A stretch of 64,000 nucleotides of DNA, from positions 62,001 through 126,000 of the forward strand of contig JABMCL010000546.1 of NCBI GenBank assembly GCA_018857735.1, read 5' to 3'. Made by a program: the position numbers and the translations under genes. The notes beneath the pieces were generated by a model. That model did not search any database and was not told the DNA's origin. It saw nothing but the letters and a program-made list of their open reading frames with translations. This document shows, piece by piece, positions 50,521 to 62,321 of the stretch; the first letter of the stretch is position 1, and every line of letters starts with the position of its first letter. Source of the stretch: Alviniconcha marisindica (lineage: Eukaryota > Mollusca > Gastropoda > Provannidae).

Positions 50521-50576
50521 TTAGGTTTTGACTAAACCTAAACTGCAGTCCTTGTAAAATAAAAGTTTAGAGTTCG

Positions 50577-50580
<4 letters not shown>

Positions 50581-50641
<61 letters not shown>
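50581..50641. repeat. (CT)30 microsatellite
   Basis: Pure CT repeat. Confidence 0.95.
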
Positions 50642-50643
<2 letters not shown>

Positions 50644-50979
50644 AGGTGACCCTGCAGTGTAACGTAACAGAATGTTTATGAGGTGCCTTCAGCTAACGCG
50701 AGCCCGGAGTGCATAGATAGTACAAAACAACAGGATCGACAAAAGGACACAAGTAAGAGCGCAATGACGCCCTAACAGTTGTATAAACAATTACACTTAC
50801 AACAGTTCAGTCAGCGTCTTTCTCATCACTTGCAACACACACAAATGCACGCCGAACTGTCTTTCAACAAACTGTCTTTCAACAAACCTTCGGGCGATAA
50901 TTTAAAAAAGAGGAAGCAACAAACAGTTGGTCTAGTCACTGTTTTGGTGCTGTGGACAGTCTACACAACAGCAACTCAC

Positions 50980-51024
<45 letters not shown>

Positions 51025-51058
51025 CAATACTAGCAAAAAGCAACAACAACAACAACAA

Positions 51059-51119
<61 letters not shown>

Positions 51120-51142
51120 TGCACACGCACACGCACGCACTC
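50980..51142. repeat. (CA)n with (CAA)n interruption
   Basis: Two CA tracts separated by AGCAACAACAACAACAACAAC. Confidence 0.93.
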
Positions 51143-51595
51143 ACAGAGACAACAACAACAAAAAAGAAAATCAAGATCAAATCCAAACAAGATCCACGTA
51201 AGTATAATTCAGTTTACCTAGTTTAATGAATAAATGAGGATATATATGAGAATCTTAAAGGAATCTCTAGTACATGATACGGCGGTATTGCATGAACAGC
51301 CCTCTCAGTGCCTGGCCCGAGATGGAGTACCTGACACTATGGACACAAGTCGTCCATGCCTTAAACAAACAAACGTGTTACAAGTGTTGTCTTTTTTGCA
51401 CGTTCTTAACTGAGTGACAAGTTCAAGCGGCTGGTTCATACTTACCGTTCGTCAGTATACAAAGCATAAAAATGATAGATTTTCTTTGACACATGGGCTC
51501 AAGAAGTTACATTTAAAATAAATAAATACGTAAAGGACTATCTTTGTCTCACTCTCACATTCCCTTCCACGCCCCGGCTTCTTCCACTTCTTCCA

Positions 51596-51667
51596 CTAGT
51601 CGAAACCGCGTCAGTATCGCGCCTGACTTTTCCAGTCGGACGGTCTACCCACTGAGCTATCCGGCCC
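51596..51667 (-). mobile_element. tRNA-like SINE head
   Basis: Minus strand GGGCCGGATAGCTCAGTGGG (box A-like) and GCGGTTTCGACTAG (box B-like) about 40 nt later. The T-arm and acceptor do not pair cleanly, so this is a tRNA-derived head and not a working tRNA. It differs from the head at 17461. Confidence 0.55.
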
Positions 51668-51902
51668 GCCCCTGCACGGTTCGGCAGAAAGGTGCAATCA
51701 TTGAAACACCCACGTAGCTAGCCGCTAGCAGCGGAGGCAGGTCTCGTCAGTAAATTAATCAGTTGTACGTGCACCAAGAGCTAGTTTCGTTGACAGCACG
51801 TGATACACATTCCGTCATGGTATCGGAAATCACCTTTCATTTTTGTACCCACTGAACGTAAAAAAAATGAATTTATTTTAATTTTTGCACGGTAAGCAAC
51901 AA

Positions 51903-51907
51903 CAACA

Positions 51908-51945
<38 letters not shown>

Positions 51946-52080
51946 CTTGTGGGAAGGGGGAGGGAGTGGGTCTAGGCATCATGGGTCTAAACTGAACTTG
52001 TGGGTACGCCAAAACACACACACACACCGTACTGTGACATGACACCACTGACACACACACACACACACACACACCGACAC
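51903..52080. repeat. (CA)n tracts
   Basis: Three CA tracts with unique sequence between. Confidence 0.9.
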
Positions 52081-52381
52081 ACGGGGGCAGAACTTAAACT
52101 TGACTCCCGTAGGCGGCGTCTTTCACGATGACTCAAAACATTTTAATAAATTATAATTGAATTAATTCATCACGCAGGATAACAGGCACACGAAAAACAA
52201 GTCGCGCTACGGTTACTGGCAGTTCTACTCAGTGGTGTCAGAACTCTGACCTGTCGAAAAACTGAAGAGTTCACAAGCGAAACTAGCGACAGGTGCTTGC
52301 AAGAACTGAATCTTCTTTGCTGTTGACCACTTTCCACCTTGTATACCTGTAACAGCTTGTCCACAGAATCTGGCGCCTGTG

Positions 52382-52442
52382 GCTGGTCAACCCGAGGCAG
52401 ATACATTTGTCCCGTGCTGTTCGTGCAGCTTTTACCGAACAC
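52382..52442 (-). CDS. Possible 5' exon of an unrecognised gene, mirrored in the right arm
   Basis: MYLPRVDQPQAPDSVDKLLQ can be read within the ORF at 52170-52442, followed by GTATAC, a possible donor. The right arm (55461 onward, plus) encodes MELPRVDQLQAPDTVEKLLQ. Mostly conservative differences hint at past coding constraint. I do not recognise the family; it could be chance. Confidence 0.25.
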
Positions 52443-53303
52443 GTGATGCCTTTCTCAACTCAGTCGTGGTGGGGCTGACAGCAAATCTCCTAAAGTTGTT
52501 CGTTTAGACTGAAAATATTGAAGTTTATACAGAAATAGCAAGACAGCAGTCGCAGTTTTTGGCGAGATTTACAGGTTTGTTTTTGTCAGATTTATGTCTT
52601 TGTGCAAAAGCGTATGTTTTATACGCGGACGGGGCGAACATGTGTTTGTGTTGAGTGAGCTAAGGTCAGTGTGACGCGACATGCTTGTGCCTGATATGTG
52701 TGCTTTTCTGCATCTTTCTGTGGGTAAAATCTCAGGACAGTACCACAACTGAGCGGCCTGAATAAGTTCAGAGCACCCCTAGGCTACCGCGGTTTGGTGC
52801 TAGGGTTAAACATGGGCAAGCCTAAACGTGTCTTAATTCTGTCGTTCTTTGGGTACTTCGAATGGAGCACGTGGCAGAGCAAACTCGACCAAGCGGAAGT
52901 CGCGACATAGATTACGTCACATAAAAAATATAAAAAATGCGGGCAGTGCACCATCTTGGACACCTGTTTCAGTGCTTGCCGTGTTTTTTAGGTGTCGCCG
53001 TTGATGCAACATAACCGTTCAAAGAAGCCGCACCGCCACTGCGACTCCACAACACACTGTGTTTACTGCGTGACAAACGGCGCGGAAAGGAAACTCGTGG
53101 TGGGTTCACACTATCGCAGAAGTTGATTGCCGCAACTTTCCCAAAGTTTCAGATCTTTGCAACTTTTGAAACAATGACAGGCCCCCTCCCTCCCCCCCCC
53201 GCCCCCTCCCTTTTTTCTCCCCCTGACAAAACTATTTGTTTAATCAAGCGTAGAAATGTGCACCCAAGCATGGGTCTTCGCACTCAGTGATCTTCTTTCA
53301 GAG

Positions 53304-53402
53304 CTAACGGAGCTGTGTGAAACTGAAAGTCGAGGTGGCCGTCAGTCCTGGGCTCCCGTCCCTAAAAAGCCTACGGTTTCTGTGGACGTAAAGCAACACT
53401 CA
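53304..53402 (+). mobile_element. Short SINE copy K
   Basis: GAGCTGTGTGAAACTGAAAG, GTCGAGGTGGCCGTC, CTACGGTTTCTGTGGACGTA and AAGCAACACTCA. No clear TSD. Lies in the spacer of the inverted duplication. Confidence 0.75.
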
Positions 53403-53744
53403 GCCAAAGGATAATCACAGAATAATGCAATAAAGTTGAGGTATATATATATATATTTTCCCACAGCTCAAACTGAACGACGACAAAACAAAAGCTCTTC
53501 TCTTTCCCTTTTCATCTTCCTTGAAACCTTCTACAGTTTCCCCCCCAGATTCGATTACTCTTGCATATAACTAATGTAACTCAGAAAACAGCATGCACAA
53601 ATGATAACTTATAAATTATTATAAAACTATAAAAGTCTGTCAAACTGCTTATTTTGAGCTAAAATGCATCAGTTCAATCTGCAGCGTTTCTCATTGAAGA
53701 TGCAGCCCCTCTCTGTCTCTCTTACTTCATATATATATATATAT

Positions 53745-54200
53745 CCTCTCATGGCTTGACTACTGCAAATGTCTCCTCATGGGGTACACCTAAGTCTGTC
53801 ATCCAACCTCTCAGAAAATTCAAAACTTTGCAGCAAGCTTGTTCTCTTGGCACCCGGTCACCACCACTCAACACCTCTCCTGGAAAAACTGCAATGGTCT
53901 TCCCATTTCAGAGCGTATTAAGTATAAAGGCTTTTATGTGTTTCAGTGCTATAAGTGGTTCTGGTCCTGGTTACCCCTGCACTCGAACTGCTGCATGTCT
54001 ACACTCCAATCTTGTACACTACGCTCTTTTTCTGACACCCACATGCTGGAATATCCAACAATCAAATGCAGACTCATGGCTTTCACGCCTTCTCTTGCCT
54101 TTGGACCGCACATTTGGAATTCACTCACAAGAACTTAGACATTGCTCAACCCTGTCATCTTTAAGGCCAAACTGAAAACCTTCCTCTTCTCACAGTATTT
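53745..54200 (+). mobile_element. 3' end of a CR1/L2-type LINE reverse transcriptase, degenerate
   Basis: Across shifting frames one reads DYCKCLLMGYT, the pattern QPL.K.QNFAA, LPISERIKYK, ISGSGP.Y, LRSFSDTHMLEYPTIKC, FGPHIWNSL and QELRHCSTLSS. This is the characteristic C-terminal region after the palm in CR1/L2-clade elements. Frameshifts and stops make it a fossil, and the 5' part is missing. Confidence 0.8.
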
Positions 54201-54569
54201 ACATCCTAACTAATATCAGTACACCCAGATTCTGCTACAGTCACTGTGTGTGTGTGTGTGTGTGTAGTATGTTTTTTTGTTTAGTTTTTGTTTTTGTATA
54301 ATACTTTATGTAAATTGTTTTGGTAGGACTATGCTCTACATGTGTATAGAATATATTTAGGTTAATATGTATTAGGTTATCTTGGTCTGTTTAACCAGAT
54401 TTGTCTGAACAGTCAGATCCCCCCAAACAGCCTGCTGAGTGACAAAAACAGAAAGAAGTGCACATAAAGCAGTAAAATGCACCTTAGTGTAATCACCGCA
54501 GCTCCGATTTTAATTATTTTTTATTATTACTCTGTGGTTACCCGGTGAGAATTAGACCCCAAAATTTAG

Positions 54570-54634
54570 CCCCCCCCCCCCCCCCCCCCCGTACCCCCCC
54601 CCCCCCCCCGTACCCCCCCCCCCCCCCCCCCCAC
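54570..54634. repeat. Poly(C) runs with GTA interruptions
   Basis: C runs of about 20 separated by GTAC at the edge of the right arm; lengths probably inexact. Confidence 0.85.
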
Positions 54635-56055
54635 CCAGTTGGCTGCACATTTCTACGCTTGACTAAACACATATTTTTTTTGTCATCCTGGCGTTTTTTT
54701 TAGAAAAGTTGCAAAGATTTGAAACTTTTGGAAAGTTGCAATTAACTTCTGCGATAGTGTGAACCCACTATGAGTTTCCTCTCGTTTTTCACGCAGCAAA
54801 TACAATAAGACAATGTGTTGTGGAGTCGCCGCCATTGTATTAAGTGACAGTGCAGCTTATTTGACCGGTTATGTTGCATCAACGGATACTCCTAAAAAAC
54901 ACTATCACAACAAAAAACATGCAGGCACAGAAACAGGTGTCCAAGATGGGCCAGCAGTGCCCGCAATTTTTTGTGACGTAATTATGTCGGCGACTTCCGT
55001 TGGTCAAATTTTCCGGTGCTCCATTGGAAGTCCCCAAAAGAACGAAAGAAAAAAGAAAATTTTAAACCCCCAGCACCAAACCGCGGTAGCCTAGGGGTGC
55101 TCTGAACTTAAAAAAGGCTCAGTTGTGGTACTTTTCCTGGGTTTTTAAACCCGCAGACAAGCACACGGGCACACCATGTCGCTCAAAATGACCCTAGCTC
55201 GCTCGACAAAACACGGGCCCGGTTCCCCCCCGTCCGCGTATAAAACATACCCCTTTTGCACAAAGACATAAATCTGAAAAAATTTCCCCGTAAATCTCGC
55301 CAAAACTGCTACTGCTGCCTTGCCATTTTTTGTATTAACTTCAAAATGTTAAATTAAATCAACAAGGAGACCTGTAGTCAGCCCCACCATGTTATATGGC
55401 TGACTAAACTTGAGAAAGGCATCACGTGTTCAGAAAACCGGTGCACGAACAGCACGGGCCAAATGGAGCTGCCTCGGGTTGACCAGCTACAGGCGCCCGA
55501 TACTGTGGAAAAATTGTTACAAGGTGGAAAGTTGTTAACAGCAAAGAAGATTCAGTTCTTGCAAAACACCTGTCGCTAGTTTGTGAACTCTTTTCAGTTT
55601 TTCGATGGGTAAGGTCAGAGTTCTGGCACCACTGAATAGAACTGCTGGTCTTTTTTCTCTCTTTGCAGCCGGTTTTCACTGATCGTTGTGGAACTTTTAT
55701 TCAGTAACATGCATCCATCCATTACAATATATACTTTAACTCACCCATCCATACTTTCTGATTGTTTTGACTGTGCTTTATGTGTGTGTGTTGTGTGTGT
55801 GCCCGGAATTAACAATGAAGTATACCTGACTATGACTAAAAAGCCCATTTGAACCTGCATGTACATTATGGCAAATGCCATACTGATTTGACATTTCTTC
55901 TTCTTCTTCTTCTTTTTCTTGCACAGGTATGTGTGTCGCTGTGGCAAAACATGTATTTTGGTTCATTGAAAATGTGTATGCATGGTATCCAACCCAGTGT
56001 GCCAGTGTTTGTGTTTTGTTGGTGTTGGTTCTTTTGGGGATTGGTAGTTTGATCT

Positions 56056-56316
56056 GTGAACCTTTCTGCTGGATGTTACATTTTCAGCGAGGCCATAGTG
56101 GAACCTTTCTGCTGGATGTTATATTTTCAGCGAGGCCATAGTGGAACCTTTCTGCTGGATGTTACATTTTCAGCGAGGCCATAGTGGAACCTTTCTGCTG
56201 GATGTTACATTTTCAGCGAGGCCATAGTGGAACCTTTCTGCTGGATGTTACATTTTCAGCGAGGCCATAGTGGAACCTTTCTGCTGGATGTTACATTTTC
56301 AGCGAGGCCATAGTGG
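56056..56316. repeat. 43-bp minisatellite, six near-identical copies
   Basis: Unit GAACCTTTCTGCTGGATGTT ACATTTTCAGCGAGGCCATAGTG; only one base differs among copies. Confidence 0.95.
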
Positions 56317-56319
56317 TGT

Positions 56320-56930
56320 GGTTGGCAGAGGGGGTGTGCACTGTTTCAGTTTGATGATCTTTTATATTACGTTTTCATCTCAACTCATCCCGGCCACAGG
56401 CCTGGCACATGGCTGCACTGTTACTGTCGGTCAGAGCTGGCATTAGCCCCCACCCCACTCCGCCCCACCCCACCCCACCCCACCCACTCCCTTCTGCGTC
56501 CCAAACTCTGCAGGAACATAATGCGTGCATTATCATCCGGCACTGGCTTTTCCTTTCATTCTTCCTGAAACGTTGAAGCATACGTGAAATATATACATAC
56601 ATCCCGTGTTTCTAATGTGAAGTGTTTGTTGTTGCTTTTTGTTTGTTTTTTGTTTCAGCTTGTAGCTTGTCTTAAGTACCAATAGAAATAAGTCTGGATT
56701 CAGGCTGTTTGCAGAGAGTGACGACAACGGTGCTCTGTATAATTATGTGTCTTGTGGAATGAATGAGATGGAGATCACATTGTGGTTGCCTCGTGTTGCC
56801 TCCTTTGTTTTCTGTTTGACCAATTTGTTTAGCTGTGTGTGCCTGAGTTGAAGAAAGAGTTTGTCATCAGACCGGCTACAGGAAATAAAGATTCCGTTCA
56901 AAATGTTTTCTTCTCTGGACAGTGGTTATG
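56320..56930. other. Gene-free stretch
   Basis: Contains a short CCCCACCCCAC run (56450-56485). Nothing else recognised. Confidence 0.5.
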
Positions 56931-57185
56931 CGCGTGTGTGATGGGTGAGGGTGTGTGGGTGTGGTGTGTGGGGGTGTGTGGGGTTGTGTGTGTGTGTGTG
57001 TTGGGGGTTGTGGTGGGGGTGTTGTGTGTGTGTGGGGGTGGTGTGTGTGTGTGTGTGTGTATGGTGTGTATGTGTATGCATTTGGTGTGTTTTGGGTGGA
57101 TGTGTAGATTTTGTGTGTGTGTGTGTGTGTGTGGGGGGTGTGGTGTGTGGGTGTGTGGGTGTGTGGGGTGTGTGTGTGTGATAGG
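56930..57185. repeat. (TG)n/G-rich tract
   Basis: Imperfect TG repeat with GGG interruptions. Confidence 0.9.
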
Positions 57186-57297
57186 GGTTTTTGGGTTCCC
57201 GGGTTCCTCAGCTAAGATCCTGAGGTCCGGTCATCCTGGGTTGTGAGAAGTTAGCACGTGCAACCTGTCCCCCCACACCTTACTGCCATGCATACAA

Positions 57298-57547
57298 GTG
57301 CAGCGTTACCCGCCACTCGGGCAGCTGCACTCAGTGTTGGGTGAGAACGTAGCGTGTGCAGCCGTTTCCCCACGCCTGAACATACTGTCAGACGGGCACT
57401 GTGCATGGTGTGTACGAGTATGTATTATTACTGGTGATCTGAAGAAGAAGTGCAGTGTTACCCGCCACTCGGGCAGCTGCACACCGACCTCGGGCACTGT
57501 GCATGGTGTGTACGAGTATGTATTATTACTGGTGATCTGAAGAAGAA
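57298..57547. repeat. Tandem duplication of about 150 and 100 bp
   Basis: GTGCAG.GTTACCCGCCACTC and GGGCACTGTGCATGGTGTGT through GATCTGAAGAAGAAG are repeated; the second copy lacks about 50 bp of the middle. Confidence 0.88.
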
Positions 57548-58175
57548 GGCAGAGGAGGCTTTAGTTCAATGTGCGCACCGCGCCCCTCTGGCACAAGCAG
57601 AGCAAACTGTCGGAAAAGAATCGAGTCCGAAATTTGAACACGCCCCAAAGGGCACGGGTTTTCCCGACGTCCTTCCTTCAACCATGCCGTATTTAGTTAC
57701 GTCATGGGTTTTTAAAACGCCAGCTAACGAGCATTTTTTTTTTTGGGGCTCAAACAGTGGTAATTTTGTTACAAACAACTCAAATAAAAAAGGCGGGTCA
57801 TTTAAGCCCCCCAAAAAAGGTTTACCCCAGCACAAATAAAACCAAATCGGAAGAAACTCTTTTTTTTTTCCCCGGAGTGGATGCGTCTCATTTTTAAGTG
57901 GGTGCTTGGGCGCAAAAGGTTCCTTCCACAGTCTTATCAGTCCCCAAACCCTTTTCCCGGAGGGCGCTGACCGCGTCGGTGGACAGCTGCGCGGAGAAAA
58001 AAAAAGTCCCCCGGGCAGTGGCGAAAATAATTCTGGCAGAGTTTGGGGGAAGGGGCCCGGGAAAAAGCGATGCTCGGAGTGTGCTTTGAAATGAAAGGAA
58101 CAAAAAAACAAGTCGCAAAAATAGGTATTAAAACAAAAGTTGTTACTGGCAACGGCAAAGTAAAAAAAAATAATA

Positions 58176-58215
58176 GTGCGTACGGTCTCTGTGGACGTAA
58201 AGCAACATTGAACTT
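58176..58215 (+). mobile_element. SINE tail fragment L
   Basis: GTACGGTCTCTGTGGACGTA AAGCAACATTGAA; tail core only. Confidence 0.6.
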
Positions 58216-58265
58216 GAATTTGAACGGAGTGTGCGATGTTTGCTAGAAGTACCGAACTCAAACTG

Positions 58266-58922
58266 TTCGTAATGAATCAGCATAAAAGGGAGTAATGAAT
58301 CAACACAAAAGGGAGTAATGAATCAACACACAAGGGAGTAATGAATCAACACACACGGGAGTAATGAATGAATCAACACACAAGGGAGTAATGAATGAAT
58401 CAAAACAAAAGGGGTAATGAAAAACAACACACAGGGGAGTAATGAATCAACACACAAGGGGGGAATGAAAGAATCAAAACCCCAAGGGGGTAAAAGAAAC
58501 AACACCAAGGGAGGAAGAATCAACAACAAAGGGAGTAATGAATTTAACACAAGAGGGGGTAATGAATCAACACAAGAGGGTAATGAATCAACACAAGAGG
58601 GGGTAATGAATCAACACAAGAGGAAGTAATGAATCAACACAAAGGGAGTAATGAATCAACACAAGAGGAAGTAATGAATCAACCAAAAAGGGGTAAGAAT
58701 AAACAAACAAAGGGTAAAACCCAAAAAGGGGAAAGAATTTAACACACAAGGGAGTAATGAATCAAAACAAAAGGGGGTAATGAATCAACACACCCCGGGA
58801 TAATGAATAAACCCCAAGAGGGGGTAAGGGAAACCAAAACACAAGGGGTAATGAATGAATCAACACACAAGGGAGTAATGAATCAACACACAAGGGAGTA
58901 ATGAATCAACACACAAAAGGAG
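58266..58922. repeat. 21-22-bp satellite (left arm)
   Basis: About 28 copies of GGGAGTAATGAATCAACACA(CA), noisy. The mirror array is at 63465-64000. Confidence 0.9.
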
Positions 58923-59132
58923 TTTATTAGCGCTCGAAAAACGCCCCAACAACAAAGACCTGTCTCCTACGGTAACCCCTCTCATCCCAAAAGTGCGAAT
59001 AAATACAAAGTACATAAACCCCCACCAGAGGTACATCCTCAAATCTTCCCAAAATAAACCCCAAAAGGCGCTAAAAACAACAACACACACACTCACACAC
59101 ACACAAAAAAGAAAAAAAAACAGCCGTCAAAA

Positions 59133-60097
59133 GAGAAGTCTACCATGCTACAAGCAAGAGCGTCGACTGACAGAGAAGTCTGCCATGCTACAAGCAAGAG
59201 TGTCGACTGACAGGTCTGCCATGCTACAAGCAAGAGTGTCGACTGACAGAGGTCTGCCATGCCTACAAGCAAGAGTGTCGACTGACAGGGAAGTCTGCCA
59301 TGCTACAAGCAAGAGCGTCGACTGACAGAGAAGTCTGCAATGCTACAAGCAAGAGTGTCGACTGACAGAGGTCTGCCATGCCTACAAGCAAGAGCGTCGA
59401 CTGACGGAGACAGCTGCGATGCCACAAGCAAGAGCGTCGACTGACAGAGACGTCTGCCATGCTACAAGCAAGAGAGTCGACTGACAGGTCTGCCATGCTA
59501 CAAGCAAGAGTGTCGACTGACAGAGGTCTGCCATGCCCACAAGCAAGAGTGTCGACTGACAGGGGGGTCTGCCATGCCCACAAGGAAGAGGTCGACTGAC
59601 AGGGAAGTCTGCCATGCTACAAGCAAGAGGTCGACTGACAGAGAAGTCTGCCAAAGCTACAAGCAAGAGTGTCGACTGACAGAGGTCTGCCATGCCTACA
59701 AGCAAGAGCGTCGAGTGACGGAGACAGCTGCGATGCCACAAGCAAGAGCGTCGACTGACAGAGACGTCTGCCATGCTACAAGCAAGAGGGTCGACTGACA
59801 GGTCTGCCATGCTACAAACAAGAATGTCGACTGACAGAGGGGTCTGCCATGTTACAAGCAAGAATGCCGACTGACAGAGGTCTGCCATGCTACAAGCAAG
59901 AGTGTCGACTGACAGAGGTCTGCCATGCTACAAGCAAGAGTGTCGACTGACAGAGGTCTGCCATGCCTACAAGCAAGAGTGTCGACTGACAGAGAAGTCT
60001 GCCATGCTACAAACAAGAGTGTCGACTGACAGATATCTGCCATGCTACAAGCAAGAGCGTCGACTGACAGAGGTCTGCCATGCCTACAAGCAAGAAC
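59133..60097. repeat. 40-bp satellite (left arm)
   Basis: About 24 copies of CAAGCAAGAGTGTCGACTGA CAGAGAAGTCTGCCATGCTA with length variants of 33-41. No spacers, so not CRISPR-like. Confidence 0.95.
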
Positions 60098-60284
60098 ACC
60101 ACCACAGGCCCTAACAACTAGCCAAATACCCCACGATAAAATCTAGGTCTGAAATGAGCCTCTCCCGTATTCCTTATCAATGAATAAAAAATTAAAAATT
60201 AAAAATAATAATAAAAACTAACCTTCGTAATATATATATTTGTACATACTGATTTGACTCTGTAGTCGTTCAGGAGCTGTGATC

Positions 60285-60600
60285 TAATCTGTTTTTTCAT
60301 ATTTTATCCATTTATCGAGAAAATTCATTACGTCTTCAATTTCACTGCAGGCAGCACATAATCGTTGCTGTATGGGGAAATCTTTGCAATAAGTATTCAG
60401 ACCATTTAATTTTCTTGGTAGGCCCCGTTTTGTAGTGGACAGAATAGCAAGGTCATCTGCATAGTATAGGCATGCGAGTTATATCAATCATTTTTGGTGA
60501 CTCATTGTCTCTTTCTGCTTTGGACTATGTCATTTATGAGTCTGTTTGAAAAGTGCTGGACTCAGAATGTTGTCCTGTTGCATACTTCAGCACAGAGAAA
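60285..60600 (-). mobile_element. Degenerate LINE reverse transcriptase fragment (left arm)
   Basis: Mirror copy of 61830-62135; the same YADDLAILS-type motif on the minus strand. Confidence 0.7.
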
Positions 60601-60673
60601 TTCCTTGAGTTTTTGTTGTTGTTGTTGTTTTACTTTTAAAAAAAAAAACAACAACAAAAACAACAACAACAAC

Positions 60674-60760
<87 letters not shown>

Positions 60761-60772
60761 AAAAAACAACAA
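60674..60772. repeat. (CA)n flanked by (AAC)n
   Basis: Long CA tract between CAACAA repeats. The mirrored tract at 61670-61710 is only about half as long. Confidence 0.93.
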
Positions 60773-61668
60773 CAACAAACCACACACGTACGTTGTAACA
60801 AATTCCGCGTATTCCAAATTTCTGTCACTTCCAAAAGCAGTTTTTCGTGCCAGTTAATATCAAATGCTCACAATCCGCACACGAGAGACTACTCATGTGC
60901 AGTGGTCCTTTTATACGAGACTAAGAAGACGATGAGGAGAGAACTGCTTGCACCAAAGGAGATCACTCCATACACAAGGGAGACAACGCTGTAGGACTGA
61001 AGTAAATCCACTAGGGTTCCTGGAACGATACGAGACAGTTACATAAAATTATTCCCATGTTTTTAGCGGGGTTTGTCTTTCAATTTTTATCATAGCTACA
61101 TACACACAGGTATCGTTCTATGCTAGGAGTGACCCACTGACCCACACTCCACACAGACAGCGGTGGCTTCCACAGTCATCGTTCTTGCGATGACTGTTGA
61201 AGCCACCGCTGTGTGGCTCAGTGGGTCAGTCCCAGCAGAGAACGATGACTGTGGAAGCCACCGCTGTCTGTGTGGAGTGTGGGTCAGTGGGTCACTCCTA
61301 GCATAGAACGATACCTGTGTGTATGTAGCTATGATAAAAATTGAAAGACAAACCCCGCTAAAAACATGGGAATAATTTTATGTAACTGTCTCGTATCGTT
61401 CCAGGAACCCTAGTGGATTTACTTCAGTCCTACAGCGTTGTCTCCCTTGTGTATGGAGTGATCTCCTTTGGTGCAAGCAGTTCTCTCCTCATCGTCTTCT
61501 TAGTCTCGTATAAAAGGACCACTGCACATGAGTAGTCTCTCGTGTGCGGATTGTGAGCATTTGATATTAACTGGCACGAAAAACTGCTTTTGGAAGTGAC
61601 AGAAATTTGGAATACGCGGAATTTGTTACAACGTACGTGTGTGGTTTGTTGTTGTTGTTTTTTGGGGT

Positions 61669-61710
<42 letters not shown>

Positions 61711-61725
61711 GGTGTGTGGTGTGTG

Positions 61726-61764
<39 letters not shown>

Positions 61765-61829
61765 GGTATTTTTTAGTTAAAGATCAACAACAACAACAAC
61801 AACAAAAACTCAAGGAATTTCTCTGTGCT

Positions 61830-62135
61830 GAAGTATGCAACAGGACAACATTCTGAGTCCAGCACTTTTCAAACAGACTCATAAATGACATAGTCCAAAG
61901 CAGAAAGAGACAATGAGTCACCAAAAATGATTGATATAACTCGCATGCCTATACTATGCAGATGACCTTGCTATTCTGTCCACTACAAAACGGGGCCTAC
62001 CAAGAAAATTAAATGGTCTGAATACTTATTGCAAAGATTTCCCCATACAGCAACGATTATGTGCTGCCTGCAGTGAAATTGAAGACGTAATGAATTTTCT
62101 CGATAAATGGATAAAATATGAAAAAACAGATTAGA
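61830..62135 (+). mobile_element. Degenerate LINE reverse transcriptase fragment (right arm)
   Basis: Reads QQDNILSPALF, several stops, then LYYADDLAILSTTKRGLP and LNGLNTYCK. The YADD box and the ILSPALF block are reverse transcriptase palm motifs of non-LTR elements. Non-functional. Confidence 0.75.
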
Positions 62136-62321
62136 TCACAGCTCCTGAACGACTACAGAGTCAAATCAGTATGTACAAATATATATATTACGAAGGTTAG
62201 TTTTTATTATTATTTTTAATTTTTAATTTTTTATTCATTGATAAGGAATACGGGAGAGGCTCATTTCAGACCTAGATTTTATCGTGGGGTATTTGGCTAG
62301 TTGTTAGGGCCTGTGGTGGTG

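Larger units (their letters stand above)
52190..55665. repeat. Inverted duplication, arms of about 1.05 kb, spacer about 1.4 kb
   Basis: Left arm 52190-53275, right arm 54635-55665. Paired landmarks: GGTTCACACTATCGCAGAAG (53103) against CTTCTGCGATAGTGTGAACC (54749), and CATCACGTGTT near 55420 against 52440. Arms differ by many substitutions and indels, so the copy is not brand new. Confidence 0.88.

Noticed and set aside
51596..51667. Functional tRNA gene on minus
   Set aside because: Boxes A and B are visible, but the acceptor and T stems do not pair as a mature tRNA would.
57566..58261. 231-codon ORF on minus, the longest in the window
   Set aside because: It includes a SINE tail translation and homopolymer-rich, low-quality sequence; composition is not protein-like and no family is recognised.
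59382..59888. Long ORFs with MADLCQSTLLLVAW-type repeats in the palindrome arms
   Set aside because: They are translations of a stop-poor 40-bp satellite in changing frames; no start context, splice site or family resemblance.
59133..60097. CRISPR-like array
   Set aside because: Units are head-to-tail without unique spacers, in animal DNA; this is a satellite.
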